A stretch of 6,217 nt of DNA from Chitinophaga pinensis (GCA_945872805.1 CAMCBE010000128.1:1-6217), one strand, 5' to 3'. Numbered from the stretch's first letter, positions 1 through 6,217 are shown. Numbers and translations: made by a program. The notes: generated by a model not told the origin, from the letters alone.

Positions 1-914
1 TGATCATCGGATCAGGACCTGCCGGATACACAGCCGCTATTTATGCGTCTCGTGCCAATATGAAACCCTTGCTATATCAAGGTATTCAGCCGGGTGGACA
101 ATTGACGATCACCACGGAAGTTGAAAACTATCCTGGTTATCCTGATGGAATTCAAGGTCCAGAGATGATGGTTCAATTTGAAAAGCAAGCTGCTAGAATG
201 GGTGCTGATATTCGCTTTGGGTTAGCTACTAAAGTTGATTTTTCAACTCAACCATTTAAAGTATGGATTGATGAAGAAAAAGAAATACAGGCTGATTCAA
301 TCATCATTGCAACGGGTGCTTCTGCCAAGTGGTTAGGCATTGAAAGTGAACAACGCCTCAATGGCTATGGTGTAAGTGCGTGTGCTGTTTGCGATGGTTT
401 CTTTTTCAGGGGAAAAGAAGTGGCGATTGTTGGTGCAGGGGATACTGCTGCTGAAGAAGCACATTACTTAAGCAAGCTCTGCAGTACGGTTCATATGTTT
501 ATCAGAAAAGATGAAATGCGTGCATCAAAAGTGATGCAAGACCGTGTTAAGAATACGCCTAATATCAAAATGTATTGGAATACCGATACGGATGAAATTT
601 TGGGTGAAACCAAAGTAGAAGCCGTACGCATTAAAAATAATAAGTCGGGCGAAACGACTGAAATTCCCATTTCAGGATTTTTTGTGGCGATAGGACATCA
701 ACCCAATTCATCTATTTTTAATGGATTTATTGACATGGATGAAGCGGGATACATCAATACCATTCCAGGTACTTCAAAAACCAATATCGAAGGCGTATTT
801 GCCTGTGGTGATGTTCAAGATAAAACCTATAGACAAGCAGTAACTGCTGCAGGTAGTGGTTGTATGGCCGCATTGGATGCAGAGCGTTATCTTTCTGCAC
901 ATGGCCTACACTAG
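1..914 (+). CDS. trxB: Thioredoxin reductase (NADPH), 5' end missing
   Basis: Cytoplasmic FAD enzyme that passes electrons from NADPH to thioredoxin. The frame is open from position 3 and no start is present, so the gene begins upstream; the ATG at 60 is internal, because the 19 codons before it encode the FAD-binding glycine motif IIGSGPAG. About 303 residues are visible against a usual 310-320, so only a few are missing. Landmarks: GGQLTITTEVENYPG (FAD contact region), ATGA (about positions 309-320), redox-active CAVC at 381-392, NADPH-binding GAGDTAAEEA, and the C-terminal FACGDVQDKTYRQA segment typical of the family. The usual HRRxxxRA NADPH-phosphate motif reads IRKDEMRA, which keeps two of the three basic positions as arginine and the other as lysine, so NADPH use remains likely. 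It converges with the antiporter gene, 30 bases away, and is probably unrelated to the envelope operon. Confidence 0.96.
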   Translation, partial: IIGSGPAGYTAAIYASRANMKPLLYQGIQPGGQLTITTEVENYPGYPDGIQGPEMMVQFEKQAARMGADIRFGLATKVDFSTQPFKVWIDEEKEIQADSIIIATGASAKWLGIESEQRLNGYGVSACAVCDGFFFRGKEVAIVGAGDTAAEEAHYLSKLCSTVHMFIRKDEMRASKVMQDRVKNTPNIKMYWNTDTDEILGETKVEAVRIKNNKSGETTEIPISGFFVAIGHQPNSSIFNGFIDMDEAGYINTIPGTSKTNIEGVFACGDVQDKTYRQAVTAAGSGCMAALDAERYLSAHGLH

Positions 915-944
915 TCTATTTTTCTTGATGTTTATTGAGTGAAA

Positions 945-2204
945 TTATAGCCAACTCATCGCGAGGAAAGTTAATGCGCCTGATAGGTATCCGAGTAATA
1001 CCCAGAAGCTGATTTTTCGAACATACCAGAAAAATTCAATCTTGGCAATTCCCATCGCGGCAACGCCTGCTGCTGATCCAATGATCAACATACTTCCACC
1101 CGTGCCCGTGCAATAGGCCATGAAGATCCAAAATGGATGATCCATCGGGAATTCAGATAAGGAATACATGCCTTGTGTTGCAGCAACCAAGGGAACGTTA
1201 TCGATGATAGCAGAGAGTCCACCTAATGCCATGACAATGATTTTAGTGTTGCCAATCCAGTTGGACAAAGACTGTGCAAGTTCAGACAGGATACCTACAC
1301 TTTGTAATGCGGCTACGCTAATTAAAATGCCTAAGAAAAAAAGTATACTTGGGGTATCTATATTTTTCAATGCACTTTTGATAGAGAGCGTATCGCTGGC
1401 TTCCGTATCTTTTTGGTGATTGATGATTTCGCTGAGCAACCACATGATTCCTAAAGAAAGGAGCATGCCCATAAAGGGAGGTAGGCCGGTCAACGACTTA
1501 AACGCCGGAACAAATAAAAGCGATAGAATTCCTGCAAAGAGTATGACTTTACTAGTTGAATGATTTGTTTTTGTGAGTGTTTCTGTAACTGTTATGGGAG
1601 TATTGTTTTTTAGTTGAAAGCTAATCGCTATCAATGGAATGATGATTGATATGACGGAAGGAAGAAAAACTTCCTTTATGATTACTGCTGCACTGATTTG
1701 TCCATTCATCCATAACATAGTTGTAGTTACATCACCGATAGGAGACCAGGCCCCACCGGCATTAGCGGCAATAACGATCATGGAAGCGAAATAAAATTTT
1801 TCGTGTTTGTCTTGGATTAATTTCGTCATTAATGAAATCAATACAATCGTAGTGGTAAGGTTGTCTAATATAGCTGAAAGAAAAAACGCTATGATTGAAA
1901 TTATAAATAGAATTTTTTGTTTGTTTTGGGTTTTAATAGCCGATGAAATGAGTTCAAATCCATCATGCGCATCAATCAATTCTACAATCGTCATGGCTCC
2001 CAATAGGAAAAAAAGAATGCCTGAAATCTCACCCATGTGAGCGAGTAGCTTTTCGGAAACTACCTCATGTGCTGTTCCACCCAATGCATACAATGTCCAA
2101 CAGATTACTCCAGTGATCAGCGCAGTAGATGACTTGTTCAATCTGAGTTGATGTTCAAATGCAATGCACAGATAACCCAGGATGAACGTGATGAGACTGG
2201 CCAT
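945..2204 (-). CDS. nhaD: NhaD-type Na+/H+ antiporter
   Basis: Inner-membrane protein of 419 residues expected to expel Na+ (or Li+) in exchange for protons, giving salt and pH tolerance. About 11-12 hydrophobic segments are spread along the chain. Family signatures are clear: AILDNLTTTIV (residues 111-121) and its pseudo-repeat AIIDNVPLVAA (332-342), each with an Asp-Asn pair in a membrane segment, consistent with the inverted two-repeat architecture of the ion transporter superfamily. Also present are NAGGAWSPIGDVTTTMLW (148-165), the most diagnostic NhaD stretch, and TGTGGSMLIIGSAAG (366-380). It is shorter than the well-studied Vibrio protein (about 480), mainly at the N-terminus and loops, but no core motif is missing. 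The ATG at 2204 has no Shine-Dalgarno sequence, which is normal for Bacteroidota. It lies 47 bases downstream of the OstA-like gene and is probably the last gene of that operon. Assignment to NhaD rather than another ArsB/citrate-type carrier is firm from the motifs. Confidence 0.92.
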   Translation of the reverse strand: MASLITFILGYLCIAFEHQLRLNKSSTALITGVICWTLYALGGTAHEVVSEKLLAHMGEISGILFFLLGAMTIVELIDAHDGFELISSAIKTQNKQKILFIISIIAFFLSAILDNLTTTIVLISLMTKLIQDKHEKFYFASMIVIAANAGGAWSPIGDVTTTMLWMNGQISAAVIIKEVFLPSVISIIIPLIAISFQLKNNTPITVTETLTKTNHSTSKVILFAGILSLLFVPAFKSLTGLPPFMGMLLSLGIMWLLSEIINHQKDTEASDTLSIKSALKNIDTPSILFFLGILISVAALQSVGILSELAQSLSNWIGNTKIIVMALGGLSAIIDNVPLVAATQGMYSLSEFPMDHPFWIFMAYCTGTGGSMLIIGSAAGVAAMGIAKIEFFWYVRKISFWVLLGYLSGALTFLAMSWL

Positions 2205-2251
2205 GAGGAGATATAGTGAATTTGTAAATATACGTAATGCGGATATATTAC

Positions 2252-3835
2252 TTAATAGGCAAATAATTCACCTGCATTTTTGGGACGAAGGGCTTCTAAC
2301 CACCTAAAGTTTCTCAACTCACGTTTGTCAGCCGGAATTTTTTTGAATGGATAGGTTGTGCCGGTAACGGTATTGATCCAAGTAACGCGTTTAAGTTCTT
2401 TTTGAATGAACTTAAATGTAATGGCATCTGCTTGTGTATAGTCCATGCCTACATAGGCACTGTCTTGGTCTTGCAGATAATACAAGCTTTCTCCATTTCC
2501 TTTTGCTTTAATCGCATCCAAGGTTCCGTCTATGAAGGTCCCTGACATGGTATTCCCTTTTAGCTGATTGTATAGCCCTGCCTGAGCTTGATTAATTGAG
2601 AATGCATTTTCATTGGCAAAAAACTGATCTATCTTTTTATTTTTTGTAGTCAATAATAGGGTATCTCCTGACACTTGACTGCCTTTGGTCCAAATGATGG
2701 GATCAACAAAAAAACGAAATACAGAATCGATGGTGGAATAAAATAAGCTATCGCATTTTCCTTGAAGAGAGTCCGAATATATTTTCACATGATGAAAGGC
2801 ATTTACGTAGCGCATGGTATCTGAGCGATCTGCTTTTATGGAAGTGTCTCGGTTGTGATAAGCAGAGTAAAGGGTGTCTGCTGCGATAAACAAAGAATCA
2901 TTGTCTTGTTTTAAAATCATAACAGGGTGTTTGTACGACAAGATGTCTTTCTTCTGATTATTGAAGACAGCAGCACCTGAGAGCATCGCTACACCTTGTG
3001 TGGTGTCTGTATAGATAACATTTCCATCAGCAATAGCTTCACCAGAAATCTTATCGTAATTAATTTTGTCGGCAATGACAAACTGTGTGCTGTCATCCAT
3101 GATTGGTCGATTGGTAAAATTTGCTTTTCCTTTTTTAAGATCATAATAACCCGATCGAGTGCGTATTCTAGATTTCGCATCCCGGATGGTGGTGGCGGCC
3201 ACAAAACTGGCTACCTCACTGTTTACGTTGTACAATAAGGTGTCACTGGCTAGGGTGTATTCTGGATCTACTAGCCTGACGTTTTTTTGAAAGTAAACAT
3301 CTTTTGTGTCTGCATAGTAATATCCTTCTTTGCTGGTAAGGACAGATTTACCGTTCACTACTTTTCCTCCTTCTAGATAGGTTCCTAGTTTAGCATTCAA
3401 ATCATATTCGAGGTTTTCAGTGGTCAAAACGCCTTTGCCATCAGTCATTTTTACTTTTGTTTTCAAATTGGCAATGCGTGTATCTCCAAGGTATTTGAGG
3501 TATTGTGAATAGATTTGCACGCTGTCTGCATCGTTGATATGAATATTTCCAAAAGCTTCAAATTGATTAAGCTCATTGTCTTGAATAGCACTGTCGCAAT
3601 AAAACGTTGTATTATTTTGTTTTAATTCCACATTGCCGATGAGTAAGTTTAAGTCTTTGGCAGAATCTTGTTTTATTCTTCGAAAGATGTCCGCTTTAAT
3701 TACGTATACTATTTGTTTGCTGTTGCGCACTGGTACAGTATCGTTTATGGCATTTTGTGCCTTACTACAAAATGACAGCAGGATGCATAGTCCAGAAAAA
3801 ATTATACGATTGAGCATAGCCATAGAGTGGATCAT
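2252..3835 (-). CDS. OstA/LptA-like periplasmic LPS-transport protein
   Basis: Protein of 527 residues resembling the OstA-like (LptA-related) proteins of Bacteroidota, which are inferred to form a beta-jellyroll groove carrying lipopolysaccharide across the periplasm. Residues 8-26 are a hydrophobic signal peptide ending in CSKA, a plausible signal peptidase I site before Gln27. From about residue 40 the chain is a long series of beta-hairpin units (for example ASDTLLYNVNSEVASF), regular at 29 residues between 106 and 279 and looser, near 31 residues, towards 490. The C-terminal RWLEALRPKNAGELF (511-525) resembles the conserved tail of this family. It is far longer than E. coli LptA (about 185), so it could span more of the periplasm or combine LptA and LptC roles; that is inference. 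The start at 3835 overlaps the MCE gene stop as ATGA; in-frame ATGs at codons 5 and 7 are alternatives that would still keep the signal peptide. Confidence 0.85.
   Translation of the reverse strand: MIHSMAMLNRIIFSGLCILLSFCSKAQNAINDTVPVRNSKQIVYVIKADIFRRIKQDSAKDLNLLIGNVELKQNNTTFYCDSAIQDNELNQFEAFGNIHINDADSVQIYSQYLKYLGDTRIANLKTKVKMTDGKGVLTTENLEYDLNAKLGTYLEGGKVVNGKSVLTSKEGYYYADTKDVYFQKNVRLVDPEYTLASDTLLYNVNSEVASFVAATTIRDAKSRIRTRSGYYDLKKGKANFTNRPIMDDSTQFVIADKINYDKISGEAIADGNVIYTDTTQGVAMLSGAAVFNNQKKDILSYKHPVMILKQDNDSLFIAADTLYSAYHNRDTSIKADRSDTMRYVNAFHHVKIYSDSLQGKCDSLFYSTIDSVFRFFVDPIIWTKGSQVSGDTLLLTTKNKKIDQFFANENAFSINQAQAGLYNQLKGNTMSGTFIDGTLDAIKAKGNGESLYYLQDQDSAYVGMDYTQADAITFKFIQKELKRVTWINTVTGTTYPFKKIPADKRELRNFRWLEALRPKNAGELFAY
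2999..3520 (-). repeat. Six 29-residue beta units in the OstA-like protein
   Basis: Residues 106-279 divide without gaps into six units of exactly 29 residues, starting at 106, 135, 164, 193, 222 and 251. Each has Tyr at position 10 (Y115, Y144, Y173, Y202, Y231, Y260), a polar turn after it, and most carry a branched hydrophobic strand near positions 23-26. A preceding stretch, 77-105, has the same length but Asp instead of Tyr. The units are diverged in sequence, so this is an old protein-level repeat, not a recent DNA duplication. Each unit is best read as a two-strand hairpin, giving one long stacked beta-jellyroll of the LptA kind. Confidence 0.75.
3832..3835 (-). other. ATGA stop/start overlap of MCE and OstA-like genes
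   Basis: Read on the minus strand, the four bases are ATGA: the start codon of the OstA-like gene shares two bases with the TGA stop of the MCE gene. No Shine-Dalgarno sequence precedes the start, so re-initiation by ribosomes finishing the MCE gene (translational coupling) is the simplest reading. This implies both proteins are made from one message. The downstream ATGs at codons 5 and 7 leave some doubt about the true start. Confidence 0.7.
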
Positions 3836-4812
3836 TTGTTCAATGAATCGGGCAATGCTGCGTTAAGCGGTCCGGTTTTATCTTTCTTTCCAAAAACCGA
3901 TACATTAACATAGCGTTTTGGATGCAATCGCAGATCTTGTAAAAGTATGTTCAAACTACTGGCAGTCCGATTTAGATTGAGGTAAAGCTGATCGTCTGAT
4001 GTAAGCTTGCCCAAACTTCCTTTCCCTTCTTTTATTCCGGCTAGGATCGTATTTAAGTTTTGAGCGGCTATAGAAAGAGAACCAATGGTTTCATTTAGAT
4101 TAGCCGATGCGATATCTCGTGAAATTTTGGCGAGGTTATTAACCGTTGCCGTAATGGAGTCGTTGTTTTTAGTAAGGTTTTTGGTGAACCCATTGAGGTT
4201 ATCAATGGAATTGGATAAACCCCCTTTGCCAGGCTCAAGCATTGCGCTAAGTCGATTTGATGTGATGGCAAGTTCTTTCAGTACTTCACCGATATGTTGT
4301 TGCGCATTTTCATCAAATACATCTCCAATGCGTTTGATGGTTGAATCCAATGATGTCATGGTTCTATTTAAAATGCTAAGTGTAGGATCAAGTTTTTCGT
4401 TAATGATTTCCATGATTCCTTTACTGTTAATTCCTGCTAGGGTATCTCCATTTTGAAGATATTCTTTAGACTCACCAAATGTAATGTCAATGCTAGCTGT
4501 ACCAAGAGGAGAGGCTATTATCTTTGCGTACGAATCCTTTGGGATATTGATTTCACGGGTTGTGTGAAATCCTACAACGATGTTGCTTATGCTTGCGTTC
4601 ATTGCATCTAATCCTTCTACTGCACCTACTTTTAGTCCATTTATTTTTATAGGATCAGACACATTCAGCCCTTCCGTTTTATTAAATGTAATGTACATGG
4701 TTGCCTTTTTTCCAAATACGTTTTTCCCTTTCAGGAAATTGAATCCTAGTATCAACATGGTTATTGCAATGGCTGCCAGAGAACCAACTTTCGTTTCGTT
4801 TGAGATTTTCAT
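3832..4812 (-). CDS. MCE/MlaD-family lipid-transport protein
   Basis: Protein of 326 residues with the layout of MlaD-like substrate-binding subunits of MCE lipid ABC transporters. Residues 8-25 form an uncleaved N-terminal membrane anchor after a short cytoplasmic MKISNET tail. A single MCE domain follows at about 38-115, with LNVSDPIKINGLKVGAVEGL near its start and SPLGTASIDITFG at its end. Residues 130-295 are mostly helical or coiled-coil (spaced Leu/Ile with Asn, Ser and Thr), likely a shaft or hexamer tube. The C-terminal part (about 265-309), with YLNLNRTASSLNILLQDLR and HPKRYVNVSVFGKK, matches the form common in Bacteroidota. Its role is probably phospholipid movement between inner and outer membranes; direction and substrate cannot be read here. 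No ATPase or permease (MlaF/MlaE-like) gene lies in this window. It follows the amidase gene after 67 bases and its TGA overlaps the next ATG. Confidence 0.92.
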   Translation of the reverse strand: MKISNETKVGSLAAIAITMLILGFNFLKGKNVFGKKATMYITFNKTEGLNVSDPIKINGLKVGAVEGLDAMNASISNIVVGFHTTREINIPKDSYAKIIASPLGTASIDITFGESKEYLQNGDTLAGINSKGIMEIINEKLDPTLSILNRTMTSLDSTIKRIGDVFDENAQQHIGEVLKELAITSNRLSAMLEPGKGGLSNSIDNLNGFTKNLTKNNDSITATVNNLAKISRDIASANLNETIGSLSIAAQNLNTILAGIKEGKGSLGKLTSDDQLYLNLNRTASSLNILLQDLRLHPKRYVNVSVFGKKDKTGPLNAALPDSLNK

Positions 4813-4879
4813 TATATAATTTTATTTATCAGTACTACACACTAGGTTTCGTGAAATTATTAGTGCTTAGGGGTTTTGA

Positions 4880-5770
4880 TTATTGAATTGGACCATCAAC
4901 TTGTTGTTTATACGTTATAATGGCATTGGCTATAGCCCTCGTCATTTCTTTTTGTCCATTCTCACTATTTAGGTATGCTTCTTCATTCTTGTTTGTAATG
5001 TATCCCGTTTCAATCAATACCGCAGGCATATTGGTTGCTTGCAATACCCAGATTCCTTTCCAGTTTCGTTGCAATACACCTAAGCTAGGTCTTCCAGTAG
5101 TTACAAATTCATTTTCAATCATGGTTCCAAGTCGAACGGAGTTCTTAAAGAATTTCTGTGTCCATAAGCGTGCTTTGATGATGGCTTCTGGACTTTGAGG
5201 ATCCGGTACATCAATCACTTCAGCTTCAGATTCAAATCGATTATCATTCGCTAACCCTTCAGCTTTTTCATCTCCTCTGTCTGCCGCAAACACATAAGTG
5301 GAAGATCCATGAACTGGGTTTTCTGCTTTAACATAAATAGGCTGGTTCTTGTAGAGCTTTTTTCTTTTTTTACCCTTACCCACATAATAAGCCACTTTTT
5401 TATGGCCCACAACGACCTTTCTGTCTGGCGCTGCATTAACGTGAATGCAAATAAACAAATCACCATTCTCGCGGTTGGCAATATTGGCTTTTTCAGTTGG
5501 GGAATGATAGATGTCTGTATTCCTAGTCATCACAATCCTAGTGGTTGGCAATTCTTGCCTGAGCAGGGTATCAAGTCTTTGGGCTACTTCAAGAGTGATT
5601 TGGGCCTCTGTGGAATAGTCGCCTCTTGCCCCAACCTCTTTCCCACCATGACCGGCATCAATGATGATGGTTTTTATTCTAGGTCCTTTCTTAGCGGTTT
5701 GGCTAAAAAGGGGTGATGTAAGCAAAAAAGATGCTAAAACACTAAGTATTAAAGAATGTACAGCTCTCAT
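4880..5770 (-). CDS. N-acetylmuramoyl-L-alanine amidase (Amidase_3, AmiC-like)
   Basis: Exported zinc hydrolase of 296 residues that cuts the bond between N-acetylmuramic acid and the L-alanine of the stem peptide in peptidoglycan, used in cell separation and wall remodelling. Residues 1-23 are a signal peptide (MRAVHS, then a hydrophobic stretch ending PLFSQ). The catalytic domain runs from about 32 to 288. Zinc and catalytic residues are all recognisable: His41 in IIIDAGHGG, Glu55 in STEAQITLEVA, His110 in FICIHVNAAP and Glu254 in VLIETGYITN. Between His110 and GSSTYVFAADRG there is an insert of about 40 residues, rich in lysine (GKGKKRKKLYKNQ). No LysM, SPOR or other wall-binding domain follows, so targeting must come from the insert or a partner. 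The ATG at 5770 lacks a Shine-Dalgarno sequence. It is the first gene of the minus-strand set and divergent from the LptD-like gene. Confidence 0.94.
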   Translation of the reverse strand: MRAVHSLILSVLASFLLTSPLFSQTAKKGPRIKTIIIDAGHGGKEVGARGDYSTEAQITLEVAQRLDTLLRQELPTTRIVMTRNTDIYHSPTEKANIANRENGDLFICIHVNAAPDRKVVVGHKKVAYYVGKGKKRKKLYKNQPIYVKAENPVHGSSTYVFAADRGDEKAEGLANDNRFESEAEVIDVPDPQSPEAIIKARLWTQKFFKNSVRLGTMIENEFVTTGRPSLGVLQRNWKGIWVLQATNMPAVLIETGYITNKNEEAYLNSENGQKEMTRAIANAIITYKQQVDGPIQ

Positions 5771-5840
5771 TATTCGTTTGTTCGTTTAAAATGAATACCT
5801 AGATGTTCAATCTTCACGATTTCTTACAACTTAAATTGAT

Positions 5841-5848
5841 TATTTTTG
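5841..5848 (+). promoter_or_regulatory. Candidate Bacteroidota -7 element before the LptD-like gene
   Basis: TATTTTTG matches the TAnnTTTG core used by the primary sigma factor of Bacteroidota. A weak TTTC at 5820-5823, 17 bases upstream, is the only candidate for the TTTG -33 element. The start codon at 5862 is only 13 bases beyond the core, so the leader would be about ten bases or less. In the rest of the 91-base divergent gap no comparable core was seen on the minus strand for the amidase gene, although that is where its promoter should be. Confidence 0.45.
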
Positions 5849-5861
5849 CCTGCCAATATAT

Positions 5862-6217
5862 ATGCTGCAGACCCAAAGCAAATTTAGTTTAAAATATCTT
5901 TTTTTCTTGATTTTGTCTTCAGGGGTATATTGCTTTTTAACATACCCCGTATTAGCCAAAACAGGGAGAGATTGGCATAAGTCTACAATTCGTCATATCG
6001 ATACCATTCCTGACGCGACGGTTGACACGTCAAAACTTCCAAATAATACCGATACATCCTCCCTTTCATCCATCAAGCAAGATTCACTTCGTGTTGATAG
6101 CTTACATGTGGATACAATAAACGTACGATTGTCTAAAGACTCTCTGACAGACCCTATCACCCATTCGGCAGAGGATTCTATGGTATTGGATGTAGACGCA
6201 CGAAAGATTTTGCTCTA
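5862..6217 (+). CDS. lptD: LptD-like outer-membrane LPS-assembly protein, N-terminal part
   Basis: The first 118 codons are present and the reading frame runs off the window end. LptD proteins are outer-membrane barrels with an N-terminal LptA-like domain that place lipopolysaccharide in the outer leaflet. Residues 8-32 form a signal peptide (KFSLKYLFFLILSS onward) ending in VLA, a plausible signal peptidase I site. Residues 33-97 are a hydrophilic linker rich in Asp, Ser and Thr. From residue 98 the segment PITHSAEDSMVLDVDARKIL resembles the opening beta unit of the LptA-like domain in Bacteroidota LptD, where a motif like YSAxDS is usual. The barrel is outside the window, so the call rests on this short segment and on the neighbouring OstA-like and amidase genes. 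The ATG at 5862 is the first start codon after an in-frame TAA at 5832. The alternative is another large OstA-domain outer-membrane protein. Confidence 0.75.
   Translation, partial: MLQTQSKFSLKYLFFLILSSGVYCFLTYPVLAKTGRDWHKSTIRHIDTIPDATVDTSKLPNNTDTSSLSSIKQDSLRVDSLHVDTINVRLSKDSLTDPITHSAEDSMVLDVDARKILL
6081..6125 (+). repeat. Triple pentapeptide repeat D-[ST]-[LI]-x-V in the LptD-like linker
   Basis: Residues 74-88 are three tandem units of five residues, DSLRV, DSLHV and DTINV, encoded by three 15-base units. The codons differ between units (for example GTT, GTG and GTA for the valines), so they are not a fresh slippage copy. They lie in the low-complexity linker after the signal peptide, before the first LptA-like unit. 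A further DSL occurs at residue 93. Function unknown; a flexible or strand-forming spacer is plausible. Confidence 0.6.

Noticed and set aside
915..944. Bidirectional terminator between the converging trxB and nhaD genes
   Set aside because: There is a short T-run but no convincing hairpin stem before it on either strand.
2205..2251. Separate promoter for the antiporter gene, with TATATTTA as a -7 core
   Set aside because: The last base of the core mismatches and the nearest TTTG is 27 bases upstream, too far for the usual spacing.
3763..3771. Lipobox in the OstA-like signal peptide (Cys23 in LLSFC)
   Set aside because: Phe directly before the Cys does not fit a lipobox; cleavage after CSKA by signal peptidase I is more likely.
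4085..4456. 123-codon open frame on the plus strand opposite the MCE gene
   Set aside because: Antisense to a well-supported coding region, with low-complexity Ser/Leu/Pro composition that reflects the other strand.
4840..4865. Inverted repeat CACTA/TAGTG between the amidase and MCE genes as a terminator or operator
   Set aside because: The stem is only 5 bp with a 16-base loop and no T-run on the minus strand; expected by chance in AT-rich spacer.
5309..5716. 135-codon open frame on the plus strand inside the amidase gene
   Set aside because: It is antisense to a gene with intact catalytic motifs, has no recognisable domain and no supporting start signal; a shadow of the amidase coding pattern.
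1..6217. Mobile element, CRISPR, defence or biosynthetic system
   Set aside because: No transposase, integrase, tRNA, terminal inverted repeats or direct-repeat array was seen, and every gene fits a known family.

Overview
The window looks like ordinary chromosomal DNA from a member of the Bacteroidota, possibly Chitinophagales; the phylum is fairly secure and the lower rank is a guess. The signs are low GC, start codons without Shine-Dalgarno sequences, a TAnnTTTG-type promoter core, and an OstA-like / MCE / amidase / LptD gene neighbourhood typical of that phylum.

Layout: (1) positions 1-914, plus strand, the thioredoxin reductase gene trxB, missing only its first few codons. (2) positions 945-5770, minus strand, four genes read right to left: an Amidase_3 N-acetylmuramoyl-L-alanine amidase, an MCE/MlaD-like lipid-transport protein, an OstA/LptA-like periplasmic protein, and an NhaD-type Na+/H+ antiporter. 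The MCE and OstA-like genes overlap in an ATGA, and the other gaps are 67 and 47 bases, so one operon is likely. (3) positions 5862-6217, plus strand, the first 118 codons of an LptD-like outer-membrane LPS-assembly protein, diverging from the amidase across a 91-base gap. The trxB and antiporter genes converge with 30 bases between them and no clear terminator.

The genes make biological sense as an envelope-building neighbourhood. The OstA-like protein and LptD belong to the LPS bridge and its outer-membrane insertion end, the MCE protein belongs to lipid traffic between the membranes, and the amidase opens the peptidoglycan those machines must cross. The antiporter looks like a physiological add-on at the operon's end.

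No mobile element, CRISPR array, RNA gene, defence system or wholly unfamiliar gene was seen. The most notable structure is inside the OstA-like protein: six consecutive units of exactly 29 residues, each with a tyrosine at position 10. A similar unit appears to begin at the cut end of LptD. No gene-free stretch exceeds 300 bases.
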